Positions 8,729 through 18,297 of a stretch of DNA of 64,000 bases are shown in pieces. The notes beneath the pieces were generated by a model that worked only from the letters and a program-made list of their open reading frames with translations, had not been told where the DNA came from and ran no database searches. Origin of the DNA: Methanosarcina sp. ERenArc_MAG2 (lineage in GTDB: Archaea > Halobacteriota > Methanosarcinia > Methanosarcinales > Methanosarcinaceae). The DNA lies in contig JAMXHR010000010.1 in the NCBI GenBank assembly GCA_023955635.1, forward strand, positions 744,001 to 808,000. The letters are read 5' to 3'. Made by a program: the position numbers and the translations under genes. The stretch's first letter is position 1; each line of letters starts with the position of its first letter.

Positions 8729-10436
8729 CTGACTTTCCGCAGATGTCTGATTAATTTATCTATTTTCCTCCTTAATATATAAATATCTAAAATGTCGTAT
8801 CTTGACTCTGAATTCATTATGTTTGTTACAACACGTTCTCTTGATCATCACGGAATCGTTTCTGGTATTTATGATGAACTTGAAATTGGAAAAGTGATTG
8901 ATGAAGTGCTGCCCAAACTTGGGCAGCACAAGTTAGCTCATTCTATTGTAGTAAAGGCGATGATTCTCAACTGTCTTGGTTTCACTGACAGTCGCCTTTA
9001 TATGTACTCTCAGTACTTTGAAACTCTTCCTGTTGAAAGGCTACTTGGTTCAGGAATCAGTGCGTCTGACCTTACTGATGATGTTTTAGGACGAACTCTT
9101 GACGAGATATATGGAGCAGATTCTACTCAACTTTTCATGAAACTTGCCTTGAAAATGATGGAAATTGTGAACATCAAGACTCAACTTCTCCAAAGTGACA
9201 CTACTAATTTTAGCGTTTATGGTGACTACAAACATATCGATGGCAGTTTTGACATCGAAATTACATACGGTCATGCAAAAGACGGTAGAGATGACCTGAA
9301 ACGTTTTGGACTTGGAATAATTACAAATCAGTATGGAATCCCGTTATTTGCAAAAGCTTACTCTGGTAATGCATCAGACAAAGAAATCATAATTGAGGCA
9401 ATGAAAAAGCTTCAGGAAAACATAACTTTCCCTGATGATGTTTATTACATAGCTGACAGTGCTCTATACTCTGACAATAACATCAAATCAATGAGAAAAG
9501 GCATGAAGTGGATTACTCGTGTCCCTTCAACCCTAAATCTTTCAAAAGATTTGTTGATTTCTGATCTTGAGTTCAAACAGGGAGAGGACTCACGCTATTC
9601 ATTTTATGAAACTATTGTTGAATATGGTGGTATCGAGCAAAAATGGGTAGTTGTTCACTCCACTGAGATGCAGAAAAGAAAGGACATTACTTTTGAAATG
9701 AAAATCCAGAAGAAGGTTCTGGAATCTCAGAAAGATCTCAAAGATCTAAAAAAGATAAAGTTTGCCTGTGAAGAGAATGCCAGAGCAGCCCTGGAAAGAT
9801 GGAATAAAGAGAATCCGCACTGTTTGCTGGAAACCGTAGAGATTTCCACGGTTTCAACAAGGGAAAACGGCAGGAGAGGAAGGCCAAAGAAGGATGAAAA
9901 GCTTATCATCCACTATGTTGTAAATGCAAAAGCAGTCAGGAACGAAGAAATTGCACTGAATGAAAAAGAGTATCAGGGAAGGTTTATAATCGCGAGCAAT
10001 GACCTCACTCTTGATGCTGAAAAGATGCTGGAACATTACAAGAACCAGAGTAAGGTGGAAAAAGGGTTCAGGTTCATAAAGGATAAAAGTTTCAGGGTTT
10101 CCGAAGTTTATTTGAAAAAACCTCAAAGAATTGAAGCTCTCTCAATGGTAATGGTCTTAACTCTGATGGTTTATTCGGTAGCGGAATGGAAGCTAAGAGA
10201 AAGGCTAAAAGAAACAGGGGAAACAATACCTGACCAGGTAAAGAAACAAACTCAAAAGCCCACATTGAAGTGGGCTTTTATGCTGATGAGAGAGATTACA
10301 GAAGTAAAAATGGAAGTGGACTCAAAAGTGGTAACTCAAATTGCCAACATGGATGAAGTTAAGGGCAAGATAATAAGGTTGATGGGAAAAAATTGTGAAA
10401 AATACTACTTTTGAGGAGAGATCTGCGGAAAGTCGG
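8729..10436 (+). mobile_element. IS1634-family element, copy 1
   Basis: About 1.7 kb with inverted ends CTGACTTTCCGCAGATGTC (left) and CCGACTTTCCGCAGATCTC (right, inverted). A near-identical inverted copy lies at 51002-52710. The right flank TTGAAA (10437-10442) is one half of a 6-bp target duplication whose partner TTTCAA lies beside the other copy at 52711-52716, not at this copy's left flank. Confidence 0.92.
8792..10414 (+). CDS. IS1634-family DDE transposase
   Basis: A 540-residue transposase. Probable catalytic residues: Asp in LLQSDTTNFS, Asp in YIADSALYSD, Glu in KVEKGFRFIKDKSFRV. The frame is intact and full length for the family. It differs from the copy at 51024-52646 at only three residues (Val/Met, Asn/Asp, Asp/Gly), so one of the two transposed or was converted recently. 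Confidence 0.95.
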   Translation: MSYLDSEFIMFVTTRSLDHHGIVSGIYDELEIGKVIDEVLPKLGQHKLAHSIVVKAMILNCLGFTDSRLYMYSQYFETLPVERLLGSGISASDLTDDVLGRTLDEIYGADSTQLFMKLALKMMEIVNIKTQLLQSDTTNFSVYGDYKHIDGSFDIEITYGHAKDGRDDLKRFGLGIITNQYGIPLFAKAYSGNASDKEIIIEAMKKLQENITFPDDVYYIADSALYSDNNIKSMRKGMKWITRVPSTLNLSKDLLISDLEFKQGEDSRYSFYETIVEYGGIEQKWVVVHSTEMQKRKDITFEMKIQKKVLESQKDLKDLKKIKFACEENARAALERWNKENPHCLLETVEISTVSTRENGRRGRPKKDEKLIIHYVVNAKAVRNEEIALNEKEYQGRFIIASNDLTLDAEKMLEHYKNQSKVEKGFRFIKDKSFRVSEVYLKKPQRIEALSMVMVLTLMVYSVAEWKLRERLKETGETIPDQVKKQTQKPTLKWAFMLMREITEVKMEVDSKVVTQIANMDEVKGKIIRLMGKNCEKYYF

Positions 10437-11243
10437 TTGAAAGAATTCCCTTGCCTTTTTTGATTTATGCCACGGCGCTCTGTCCATTATAAGAAATATC
10501 TTTCTTCCTATGTCTTTTTTAAACTTGATTAATGATTTTAAGAAAGAGTCTGTATTCTTTTTAATTCCTAAATCATACCAATAAAATTCTTCGTTTTCAG
10601 TGTAGAATCCCCCAATGTTGATTTTGGCTTTTGAACCACTAATACATTTAATAGGTTTAGAGCCTTTTATTGCCCAACATTTTGATCTGTTTGAATCTAC
10701 ATAAAAACTACCCTCATCCTGGGTGACGAATAAATGGTTAGGATTTAGGAGTCCTTTTTTTATTTCAGCAATAAATTCGTTTGTTAATGCCTGATTTCGC
10801 CTTTTTGATTGAGGTCTACATGTAATTCTACTAAATCCTAAATTTTTAGTAATTTGTCTCATTCTTGATTTAGAATAAGATACTCCAAATTTCTCTCTGA
10901 CAAATTGAATTGCATCTTTTGTTTGCCAACCGCGAGAAAAGCCATCGTCTGTTGGTATTGGCTCTGATAATGCTTTCCTCAACTCAAAAACTTGTTCTGA
11001 AGTTAAAAATGACTTTACCCCTCGACCAGATTTACATTTAAGGTTGTACAGACCTTCTTCTTCAGCTCGTTTCATCCAACGGTGAACTGTTGAACGGTGA
11101 ACTGAAAGATCTTCTGCAACTTTAGCTGGGCTCGAACCATTTTTAACCAACAATAAAGCTTGAAGTCTTAACTTCTCATTTTTGTCACAGGAATGACATA
11201 TAGCTATGGCAATATCAGAAGTAGTAAACATCTCTAAACTCAT
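10437..11243 (-). pseudogene. IS630-family transposase, N-terminal half
   Basis: Reads MSLEMFTTSDIAIAICHSC..., helix-turn-helix (SPAKVAEDLSVHRSTVHRWMK), second winged-helix region, then DDE core with Asp in VTQDEGSFYVD and Asp in IMDRAPWHKSKKAREFFQ, where it runs into the IS1634-type right end. The missing C-terminus, including the third acidic residue, is found at 52711-52919. The inverted end of this element, GGTGACTATATGT, is at 11294-11306. Confidence 0.9.
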
Positions 11244-11293
11244 AACTAAATTAATATAATTATATAAAATATATAAATGTTGCATTATAGAGA

Positions 11294-11306
11294 GGTGACT
11301 ATATGT
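11294..11306. repeat. terminal inverted repeat of the split IS630 element (left end)
   Basis: GGTGACTATATGT here matches GGTGACTATATGT at 52915-52927, the right end of the same element. The two ends are now 41.6 kb apart in direct orientation because the intervening DNA has been inverted. Confidence 0.8.
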
Positions 11307-11368
11307 ATTTAATGGGAAACCTTAAACTGAGGGATCGAGTACATAAAATCCCAATTCTTCAATAAATT

Positions 11369-11563
11369 TCAGTGTCCGATCAAAATAGCCGTAAAAAGCG
11401 TCAGTATAAGACATATGAAAGAAAAGAATAGTACAAGGCTCGCTCTTCTCTCTTCTTTTTTTGACAGTCGATCTGGTACTCCTTTTACATATAGCACATA
11501 CAGCAGCGGTATTAAGATTGACACCACCCAGAAGAAGAATTTTACATCTTCATACGATGCCAT
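11369..11563 (-). CDS. small two-helix membrane protein
   Basis: 64 residues from the ATG at 11563 (a TTG at 11599 would add 12). Two hydrophobic segments, VVSILIPLLYVLYV and SLVLFFSFICLILTLFTAILI, are separated by a charged loop DRLSKKEERR. No family recognised. It stands next to the broken IS630 element. Confidence 0.4.
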   Translation of the reverse strand: MASYEDVKFFFWVVSILIPLLYVLYVKGVPDRLSKKEERRASLVLFFSFICLILTLFTAILIGH

Positions 11564-11811
11564 CTCAGTTGTGGTCAAGAAAACTAAGGTAATCGTCAAC
11601 CAGATTATAGCGATATAAATCCTGACGATTAACTTTTTTTCAGAGAAAGAAATTTAGAACTATTTTTGTTATATTGGGTATAGACCTTAGAATCTGCCAA
11701 CTGTATAACACCATAAGTTATTATAAGAACGAACGTTTAGGATATTTTCTGCATGACTCCAAACATTATTTTCCAGCCAACGCTGCCTATAGAAAAATTC
11801 AACTAACACCT

Positions 11812-12447
11812 TCAGTCAATCAACAGTATGGACATGGGTTCAGGCTGCCCTTTGATCGGGAATTTTATGGGCATCGCGGATTCTGCTGCAGTCTTTTTCA
11901 TATTGATTCCAACGGCATGTTCCGGAATTCTTGCCATATTCGAATGGAGACAGGTTCCTTTTTCCACATTGCATTTTTCACACAGCCTGCAAGAACCGTT
12001 TACAAATGCGACTGCAAAGGTGAAACCTTCGTTAAAGGCTGTTTTTTCAAGCTCGAGCATTGAGAGCAGTATTTTTTTGCTGTAGTCAAAATACTCTTCC
12101 CAGAACTTTGCTGCTTTTTCTCTTGTTTCCTCAGACCCTGCAGGGTCAAGCCAGGTCCTGTACGGGGCTTTTGCAATCTCTTCGTCTGCAAATGCAGGCG
12201 ACCTGAACTTGACAAGCAGGGCATACCTGTACTCTTTGAGTATTTCCCGAAATTCGTCAACCGTGGGAACGTTAGGCGGGCAGGTCAGCTTTTTTCCGTA
12301 CCCTATACATCCTCTGCATTTTAAGACTACTCTCTTCTCTACAAAGACTTTGTAGGTGGGAATTATCTTTGCTTCGATAGCCTCCAGTTCCAGGGCTTTT
12401 TTTATAAGAAAGTTAAGTTCCTCAGGTTTTGTATCTCGAAATGCCAT
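11812..12447 (-). CDS. DUF2284 predicted metal-binding protein
   Basis: A 211-residue protein of the DUF2284/COG5423 family. Seen: two cysteine clusters, KCRGCIGYGKKLTCPPNVPTVDEF (about residues 33-57) and NGSCRLCEKCNVEKGTCLHSNMARIPEHAVG (about 150-180), which could hold a metal or iron-sulfur centre. Ribosome site AAGGGAC stands before the ATG. Role unknown; members are frequent in anaerobes. The frame is intact. Confidence 0.85.
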   Translation of the reverse strand: MAFRDTKPEELNFLIKKALELEAIEAKIIPTYKVFVEKRVVLKCRGCIGYGKKLTCPPNVPTVDEFREILKEYRYALLVKFRSPAFADEEIAKAPYRTWLDPAGSEETREKAAKFWEEYFDYSKKILLSMLELEKTAFNEGFTFAVAFVNGSCRLCEKCNVEKGTCLHSNMARIPEHAVGINMKKTAAESAMPIKFPIKGQPEPMSILLID

Positions 12448-12948
12448 ATTCGTCCCTTCTAAGACTTATTTTCACATAAAGGCGGCCTAATAATATCTAT
12501 TACCCGCCTCTATTTGATTCGAGAACCGGGCACCGCTTAACCGTATTCAAGATTTGTTTTTCACTGCAGATCGATTTTTCCTCTTATGTTACTTTTTATC
12601 ATATGAGTGGGACTTTTTATATTTATCGATTCAATTATAATGTTCTGTCAACTGTATAATATCAGACTCTTCAAAGAATTAACTCCCCAATTTATGTAGG
12701 AGTAAATTAACTATAGTTAATATAAAGTAACAAAAAAATAAACATAAGTGTTAAATATCTGTTCGTAGTATAATTAAGTGTCTCTACCAAACAGACACAA
12801 AACTTAGATCGTCTCCTAAATTGTCAAAACACCCGAAGCTCTTTTTTGCCCCTGCCTATAGTAGTAAAACAGGCAGGGGACAGTGTGCAAAAGACGGAGT
12901 GCCGGATTAAAACATGTAGCTAACTTTTCAGTAACGAGACGAAAAAAT
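12448..12948. other. intergenic region with a GC-rich hairpin
   Basis: AT-rich, no gene recognised. A 9-bp stem CCCCTGCCT (12849-12857) pairs with AGGCAGGGG (12871-12879) over a 13-base loop; it stands out from its AT-rich surroundings and could be a terminator or small-RNA stem, but no U run follows on either strand. Confidence 0.4.
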
Positions 12949-13942
12949 GTATCCTCTTCAAATTTTATGGGCTTTCAATCGCAGAAAAAATATAATAGTT
13001 GCTCCATTTCTCCTTAATCAAGTTTTGGAGAAAAAAATGGATCTTGAAACCCTCAAGGAATTGCTGGCATCATTGGATATTAATCCTGATGAAATTCAGG
13101 ATGAAAGATATGCCACATCTTTTCGTATTCTGTTTTCTGTCACTGAAAAGCAGAACGAAGAGATCGAATTCCTTAAGGCCGATAATCAAAATCTTCGAGA
13201 CGAAATCAACCTACTCAAAGGTGAACAAACCAAACCTAATATTCGCGGCTTTAAAAAGAATGATGACATTTCTTCTGAAAAAGAGAGACAAAAAAGATGT
13301 TTTCCATAGAGCAAGAAATCTAAATCAAAACTGGATTATTTGTTCTCGGTTAATGGATCTAAAACTGCTAAGAAGAAAGTTCTTGAAGCCTGTGCAATTG
13401 CGGCATATCATCAAAGTACAGACATACCTGTGGTTACCACACTTCTGAGTGATGACGCATGTCAATTCAAGCAAATTGCATATCATCATGCTCTTTGTTG
13501 GATTCATGATGGAAGAAACTACAAGAAATTGAGGCCAATAGTACCTTACCATAAAGAAAAGCTGGAAGCTTTTCTGGACAGATACTGGGACTTTTATGGG
13601 GAACTCTGTGAATTTAGAGAAAATCCCGATTCAGAGATCGCGAAACAATTATCCACGAAGTTTGATCTGACTTTCCGCAGATGTCTTCAAAAAAATAACA
13701 TTTTTCCTGCTATCGTTTTTTCTGAAAACCTACTTGGTTACTCAAAATGTGTTTTTGAATTTTTTCCAAAACTTTCGACCTTTTGCCTTCATTTAGGACT
13801 TATAGCAGCCATTTTCTTAAGCTTCAGTAAAGATAATAACTGCAAATTTTCGAATATTTCTCCAAAAACGATAACAGGAAAAATGTTATTTTGGCATTGG
13901 TATCTAAATACTGATATATATTATGAGAACTTATATCTCTTG

Positions 13943-14296
13943 ATGAACTGCCCAAGATGTAAGAGTCTCGATCATAATAAGAATGGTAAAGTTAATGGCC
14001 GTCAACGCTACAAATGCTCTGATTGTGGATATAATTATTCAGTAGAGCTAAAATCAACTGCTAGTTCCGCATCTGTTAAGAGACAGGCTTTACAACTCTA
14101 TCTTGAAGGATTAGGATTTCGGTCAATAGGGCGTTTTTTGGGAGTAAGTCATGTTTCTATCCAAAAATGGATAAAGAAATTTGGTCAGGAGTTAGAAGAA
14201 CTAAAAAGCGAAAATGAGATATCTATTGTTGAAATGGATGAGATGCACACTTACATCGGTAACAAAAAAATATTGCTGGATCTGGATTGCTGTTGA
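13943..14296 (+). CDS. IS1-type transposase, upstream frame (InsA-like)
   Basis: From ATG at 13943: zinc ribbon CPRCKSLDHNK...CSDCGYN, then helix-turn-helix around LEGLGFRSIGRFLGVSHVSIQKW, then EMDEMHTYIGNKK. Ends in a short tail after the A7 run at 14273-14279, where the downstream frame takes over. Complete relative to copy 1. Confidence 0.85.
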   Translation: MNCPRCKSLDHNKNGKVNGRQRYKCSDCGYNYSVELKSTASSASVKRQALQLYLEGLGFRSIGRFLGVSHVSIQKWIKKFGQELEELKSENEISIVEMDEMHTYIGNKKILLDLDCC

Positions 14297-14624
14297 TAGA
14301 GTTGGGAAAAAGTTCATCAACTGCTCTTTTGGCAGCAGAGGAACGGAAACTGGACAACTACTCTGGGAAAAATTAGAGAAGAAAGAGATTGGAGAAGTGA
14401 TGACAGATCACTGGAGGGCATATGCAGAGTTCGTTCCAGATAAAATTCATACTCAATCAAAAGCAGAAACGTACACTGTTGAAGGGTATAACAGCATATT
14501 TAGGCACTTTCTGGCAAGATTGAGAAGAAAGACAAAGTGTTATACTAAGAGTCTTGAAATGCTAAAGTACTCAGTTATTCTCTTAATGAAATATAGAAAT
14601 AACGAGTTAACTATATTTAGTTAA
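14214..14624 (+). CDS. IS1-type transposase, downstream frame (InsB-like)
   Basis: Carries the catalytic continuation YCWIWIAVDRVGKKFINCSFG...DHWRAYAEFVPDKIH...VEGYNSIFRHFLARLRRKTKCYTKSLEML. It has no convincing start of its own and is expected to be made as a fusion by slippage on the A7 run. Its C-terminus (LLMKYRNNELTIFS) is the native one. Confidence 0.82.
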   Translation: MRYLLLKWMRCTLTSVTKKYCWIWIAVDRVGKKFINCSFGSRGTETGQLLWEKLEKKEIGEVMTDHWRAYAEFVPDKIHTQSKAETYTVEGYNSIFRHFLARLRRKTKCYTKSLEMLKYSVILLMKYRNNELTIFS

Positions 14625-15046
14625 CAATGCCGTTATTTTTTTGAAGACATCTGCGGAAAGTCAGTTTGATCAAGTGTTTTCGACTATAACAGGGTATGAA
14701 AAGCTGGATGAAAGAATCTGTAAAACAAAAGAGAACAAGGAACATTTGTTAAAGGTACTGATTTTACCAGAGATTCCACTGCATAACAATGCAGCAGAGT
14801 TAGCGGCGAGAGCAAAGGTCAGAAAAAGAGACGTGAGCCTTCAAACAAAAACAGATGAAGTAACAAGGGCAAAAGACACATTTATGACGATTGTTCAGAC
14901 AGCAAAGAAACTGAGTGTAAGTACATATGATTACATATTTGATAGAGTGAGCAACACATTTGAAATGCCGTCTCTAGCAAAACTGATCAGAGAAAAAGCT
15001 CATTGAGTTGAAAGTAAGAGCTTTCCACTCAATTTGAAGAGAATAC

Positions 15047-15221
15047 GCTGATACTTCTATTCACACTCTCCCAAAATAAAGAATAGATGAACGTTTCACC
15101 AAACTCTACATCCTTCCATTCTCTACGTTCCTTCCGATCTTTACATTCATTCTTATTTCTATATTCCTTCCTTTTTATCAACCCTTTTCTTCACCTCCAC
15201 TTTTTTCTTTCCTGTGATTAA
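15047..15221. other. pyrimidine-rich spacer after the IS66-type remnant
   Basis: Short repeats of the type CATTCCTTCC and a C/T-rich strand; no frame or RNA seen. Confidence 0.35.
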
Positions 15222-15655
15222 GAGCCTATCCGAAAAGTAAAAGAAACGGTATCTATTTCAAATTCAAGGAAATATCTTCTTACTAAAAAAAATTACAATA
15301 AGATCAGTGCACAGTTATAAATTTTAATGGATTTTATGCATATGTTTTTCAAACTTAATTAAATTCTTAAAAGTTCCACATATATGAAAAATTTACTTTT
15401 TACCATACAATTTGAATTGGATGCAAGAAATGCGATATTGGGAAATGTGGAGTAGTGAGTGACAATACGAAAAAAACTGGCACGATTACGAGATATGTCA
15501 TGAATTATGGAATAAAATAAAACCATTACCATTACTCCCTAATCCAAAAAAGAAATCTGGAAGACCTAAAAAAGATGATAGGAAAATAATTAGTGGTAAA
15601 AATAATTAGTGGTATTTCTAATCTCCTTCGTACTGACTGCCAATGGAAACAAATA
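15222..15655 (+). pseudogene. IS5-type element remnant, N-terminal part of transposase
   Basis: Begins with the IS5-type end GAGCCTATCCGAAAAG (15222-15237). From about 15490 a frame reads HDYEICHELWNKIK...PNPKKKSGRPKKDDRKIISG, then a 12-bp duplication (ATAATTAGTGGT around 15590-15610) breaks it, and ISNLLRTDCQWKQI follows. It matches the N-terminus of the transposase at 56482-57138. The rest is missing. Confidence 0.7.
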
Positions 15656-15748
15656 GGCTTTAAAATAGGCGTTTCTTCAGAAAGCGCAGGCATGATGTGG
15701 AGAAAGGTAGAGAATAAATCTTTCATATGTCTTTTGATTCAGTCCTTC

Positions 15749-16429
15749 TTATACTTTTTTAATTCTTTGAATTATATCAATAAAAAATTTAGTTTCTCTT
15801 TTTACATCGTCACTGCATACTATTGCTGAAATTGCAACCAGGCTATCAGCTCCATTTTGAATAACACTCTCACAATTTTCTTTGTATATTCCGCCAATAG
15901 CAACTACAGGAATTTTTATTGCACTTTTAACCTCTTGTATTTTTTCAGGGCCAAGTCCTTCACCAGCATCTTTTTTTGTAGCAGTATTGAATATAGGGCC
16001 AAGACCCACATAGTCAGCCCCGGCTTTTTCCGCCAGGATTGCTTCCTCCCTGTCCTGTACGCTAAGGCCGATTATTTTTTCCTCGCCAAGGAGCTTTCTT
16101 GCCGTTTCAACAGGCATGTCATCCTGGCCGATATGGACTCCGTCCGCATCAACCGCTAAAGCAACATCAATTCTGTCGTTTATTAGAAATATTGCCCTGC
16201 TGCTGCATATCCTTTTGATTTCGGAAGCTTCTTCGACCATCTCTTTCGTACATTTATTCTTTTCCCGATACTGAACAATCCTGCAGCCTGACTCGACTGC
16301 CTCCCTGACATCGGATAAAGTCCCTTTCTTCGAGAGTCCAGAGTCGGTCACAAGATAGAAGTCAATTTCTTTTAAGAGAGAACTTTTCCGGCTGAAATTT
16401 TTAGCGATCATATGTTTAAATCCGTCCAT
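15749..16429 (-). CDS. thiE: thiamine-phosphate synthase
   Basis: Joins hydroxymethylpyrimidine diphosphate to the thiazole phosphate to form thiamine phosphate in the cytoplasm. Seen: YREKN substrate motif (about residue 56), [25 protein letters not shown] (magnesium and pyrophosphate site), [26 protein letters not shown] and the C-terminal IPVVAIGGI phosphate loop. At 226 residues it is normal for the family. It lies in line with thiM, but 180 bp away with a MITE between them, so co-transcription is uncertain. No THI-box riboswitch is visible. Confidence 0.93.
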   Translation of the reverse strand: MDGFKHMIAKNFSRKSSLLKEIDFYLVTDSGLSKKGTLSDVREAVESGCRIVQYREKNKCTKEMVEEASEIKRICSSRAIFLINDRIDVALAVDADGVHIGQDDMPVETARKLLGEEKIIGLSVQDREEAILAEKAGADYVGLGPIFNTATKKDAGEGLGPEKIQEVKSAIKIPVVAIGGIYKENCESVIQNGADSLVAISAIVCSDDVKRETKFFIDIIQRIKKV

Positions 16430-16482
16430 TATGCACGTTTTTCAAAAACGCCTTCTTATAAATTCATTTTATTCTGAAATTA

Positions 16483-16582
16483 GAGACTTTTTAATATCTT
16501 CTGGGATCGCCAAAATTTATCATTACTTTCACTCGTAATTGACTCCAATCAATCAAAAACCCAAAAAATAATAAAAAGTCTC
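16483..16582. repeat. 100-bp MITE (GAGACTTTTTA ends), copy 1
   Basis: Inverted ends GAGACTTTTTA; exact 8-bp duplication TGAAATTA at 16475-16482 and 16583-16590. A homologous 101-bp copy lies at 48115-48215 in the other orientation, with conserved interior blocks TTTTTGATTG, AGTCAATT and TGATAAA. No matching autonomous element is in this window. Confidence 0.85.
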
Positions 16583-16612
16583 TGAAATTACGATTCATTT
16601 TTTCTTCTGAAT

Positions 16613-17398
16613 TTACTGTTCTTCGAAATTCATCATGCTCTTTGCTTTCTCGTCTGATAGGTTGAACACTTCGTCATACAGATTAACCTTAAAACTTCCA
16701 GGCCCATTCGATTTTTTAGCTGCAAGTTCTCCGGCTATTCCAAAATAGCATAAAGCATCTCTGGATGCCTCACAGTAATCGCAATTGACTGAAGCGAACA
16801 AACCTATTACCGATGCAGCCATGCAGCCGGTCCCGACAATCAATCCCATCTGCTCATGCCCGTTCTTTACAATAAATGTCCTTTTTCCGTCACTTATAAT
16901 ATCCTCCTTTCCTGTCATCACAACAATGGAAGATGTTGATTTTGCAAATTCTTTTGCAATTTTCTCAGGATCAGCATTAATTGAAGTTGCTTCAACTCCC
17001 TTTGTTTCAGCGCTTTCACCTGCCAATTTTGCAATTTCCGAGTAATTGCCTTTTATTATGTCAATGTGAACCGAACCAAGAAGTTTTGCAGCCATTTCAT
17101 CCCTGAATCTCGTAGCGCCAACACCGACTGCATCAAGCACGACTGGGATTTTCTTTTCGTTTGCAGCTGTAGCTGAGAGAATCATTGCATCAATAATTTC
17201 GGATGTCAGGGTTCCGATGTTAAGCACAAGAGCCGATGAAATCCCTGTCATCTCGGCACATTCTTCAGGGGCATGCGCCATTACAGGCAGCGCGCCAAAT
17301 GCTCTTGTCATATTTGCGCAGTCGTAAATAGTCACCCAATTAGTGATATGATGTATGAGTGGTTTTGTTTCCCTTATTGTTTTTAGCGGGTTTTTCAT
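16613..17398 (-). CDS. thiM: hydroxyethylthiazole kinase
   Basis: Phosphorylates the thiazole alcohol for thiamine salvage, feeding ThiE. Seen: [14 protein letters not shown] at the start, [39 protein letters not shown], and [15 protein letters not shown] with the family's active-site cysteine. The ATG at 17398 (261 residues) is preferred over an upstream TTG at 17410 because GAGGAATATT precedes it at the right distance. Upstream neighbour fdhD ends 109 bases away. Confidence 0.94.
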   Translation of the reverse strand: MKNPLKTIRETKPLIHHITNWVTIYDCANMTRAFGALPVMAHAPEECAEMTGISSALVLNIGTLTSEIIDAMILSATAANEKKIPVVLDAVGVGATRFRDEMAAKLLGSVHIDIIKGNYSEIAKLAGESAETKGVEATSINADPEKIAKEFAKSTSSIVVMTGKEDIISDGKRTFIVKNGHEQMGLIVGTGCMAASVIGLFASVNCDYCEASRDALCYFGIAGELAAKKSNGPGSFKVNLYDEVFNLSDEKAKSMMNFEEQ

Positions 17399-17506
17399 AA
17401 TATTCCTCAATAAACGTTTTAAATTGTCAGTGACTTATATGCTGTCGAGAATGATAATATGCATGTCGAAAATAATAATTAAGAATATAATAATTAAGAA
17501 TTGTAG

Positions 17507-18295
17507 TTAAGCAGACTCCTGATTCTTGACCCTTTCCACACCTGTGTAGATGTTCATTTTCTGGCTTCGGACAAAGCCAATAATAGTAAGACCTGCTTGC
17601 TCCCCCATACTTATGGCAAGAGTGGTAGTTGCACCTCTGGAGGCAATAATAGGGATATTAGCTACCAGACACTTCCTTACCATTTCAGAGGAGAGTCTTC
17701 CCGAACAGGTCACAATTGTCCTGGAAAAATCCATACCATGTTTTAATCCGTAACCTATTACCTTATCAAGAGCGTTGTGTCTGCCTATATCTTCTATTAC
17801 ACAGATTTTGCCATCCGGTCCGAAAAGTCCTACTATATGTATGCCGCCTGTTCTGGTGTGAAGGTCTGAAATCAGTGTTTCTTTCATTATTTTCTTTATC
17901 GTGGAAAGTTCAGTGACCATGTCAGACCGGATTTTCGGAAGCTTTTCAGAATCCACATATGAAGTATCCCCACCGCATCCGGAAAGAACGGTTTTACTGG
18001 AAAACATGATCGAAAAAGGGTTTTTCGTAAGAACACTTGCACTCAGGCCACTGGCACTTTTTCTTTCTCCTTTCTCTTCTATGCGTAAGGATTCGATATC
18101 TTCAAGTTTGCTGATTATTTTCTCCGTGTATAAAAATCCTGTTACAAACTCTTCAAGCATTGTCGGACTTATCATTGCAGTTAGAGCGTGGCGACCGTTG
18201 ACGAAGACTGCAAGAGGTATTTCCATTACGACATCATGCGATGATGGGATCATTGACCCGTTATCACTTTTTATACAGGGAACCGTGCTGTACAT
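17507..18295 (-). CDS. fdhD: formate dehydrogenase accessory sulfurtransferase FdhD
   Basis: Passes sulfur from a cysteine desulfurase to the molybdenum or tungsten cofactor of formate dehydrogenases. Seen: IEDIGRHNALDKVIGYG, VTCSGRLSSEMVRKC and IIASRGATTTLAISMGEQAGLTIIGFVRS, all family hallmarks. The usual CxxC loop is only CGGD here (Cys107), so one of the two loop cysteines is absent. It starts 2 bases after the cysteine desulfurase stop, implying translational coupling with the enzyme that would load it. Confidence 0.94.
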   Translation of the reverse strand: MYSTVPCIKSDNGSMIPSSHDVVMEIPLAVFVNGRHALTAMISPTMLEEFVTGFLYTEKIISKLEDIESLRIEEKGERKSASGLSASVLTKNPFSIMFSSKTVLSGCGGDTSYVDSEKLPKIRSDMVTELSTIKKIMKETLISDLHTRTGGIHIVGLFGPDGKICVIEDIGRHNALDKVIGYGLKHGMDFSRTIVTCSGRLSSEMVRKCLVANIPIIASRGATTTLAISMGEQAGLTIIGFVRSQKMNIYTGVERVKNQESA

Positions 18296-18297
18296 TT

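Larger units (their letters stand above)
13893..14631 (+). mobile_element. IS1-family element, copy 2 (739 bp)
   Basis: Ends GGCATTGGTATCTAAATA and, inverted, GGCATTGTTAACTAAATA; exact 8-bp duplication GTTATTTT at 13885-13892 and 14632-14639. It is the uninterrupted counterpart of copy 1 at 2212-3074 and is inserted in the right arm of the MITE. Confidence 0.93.
13667..14664. repeat. 251-bp MITE with IS1634-type ends, split by an IS1-type element
   Basis: Ends are CTGACTTTCCGCAGATGTC, identical to those of the IS1634-type elements, and the inverted repeat extends inward for about 50 bp (through AATAACATTTTTCCTG). An exact 6-bp duplication TTTGAT flanks it (13661-13666 and 14665-14670). Removing the IS1-type insertion and its 8-bp duplication leaves 251 bp without coding capacity. 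Confidence 0.88.
13037..15006 (+). pseudogene. IS66-type transposase, internally deleted and interrupted
   Basis: N-terminal part MDLETLKELLASLDINPDEI...KADNQNLRDEINLLKGEQTKPNI is typical of the leucine-zipper start of this family. After a stop at 13307 the frame resumes directly in the C-terminal half (EACAIAAYHQSTDIPVVTTLL...HHALCWIHDGRNYKKL), so roughly 200 residues of the middle are gone. After KFD it is broken by the MITE and resumes at 14665 with QVFSTITGYEKLDERI...LPEIPLHNNAAELAARAKVRKRDVS. Inactive. Confidence 0.82.
12949..15046 (+). mobile_element. IS66-type element remnant with nested insertions
   Basis: Ends GTATCCTCTTCAAATT (12949-12964) and, inverted, GTATTCTCTTCAAATT (15046-15031). 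It encloses a shrunken IS66-type transposase (13037-15006) interrupted by a MITE (13667-14664), which is in turn interrupted by an IS1-type element (13893-14631). Confidence 0.75.

Noticed and set aside
8723..10442. TGAAA on both sides of IS1634 copy 1 as its own 5-bp duplication
   Set aside because: The 6-bp TTTCAA shared with the flank of copy 2, and the in-frame IS630 join, explain the right flank better; the left TGAAA would also need the ends placed one base off.
17399..17506. Possible TPP riboswitch before thiM
   Set aside because: The THI-box hallmarks (CTGAGA, ACCTGATC-like) are absent; the region is plain AT-rich sequence.
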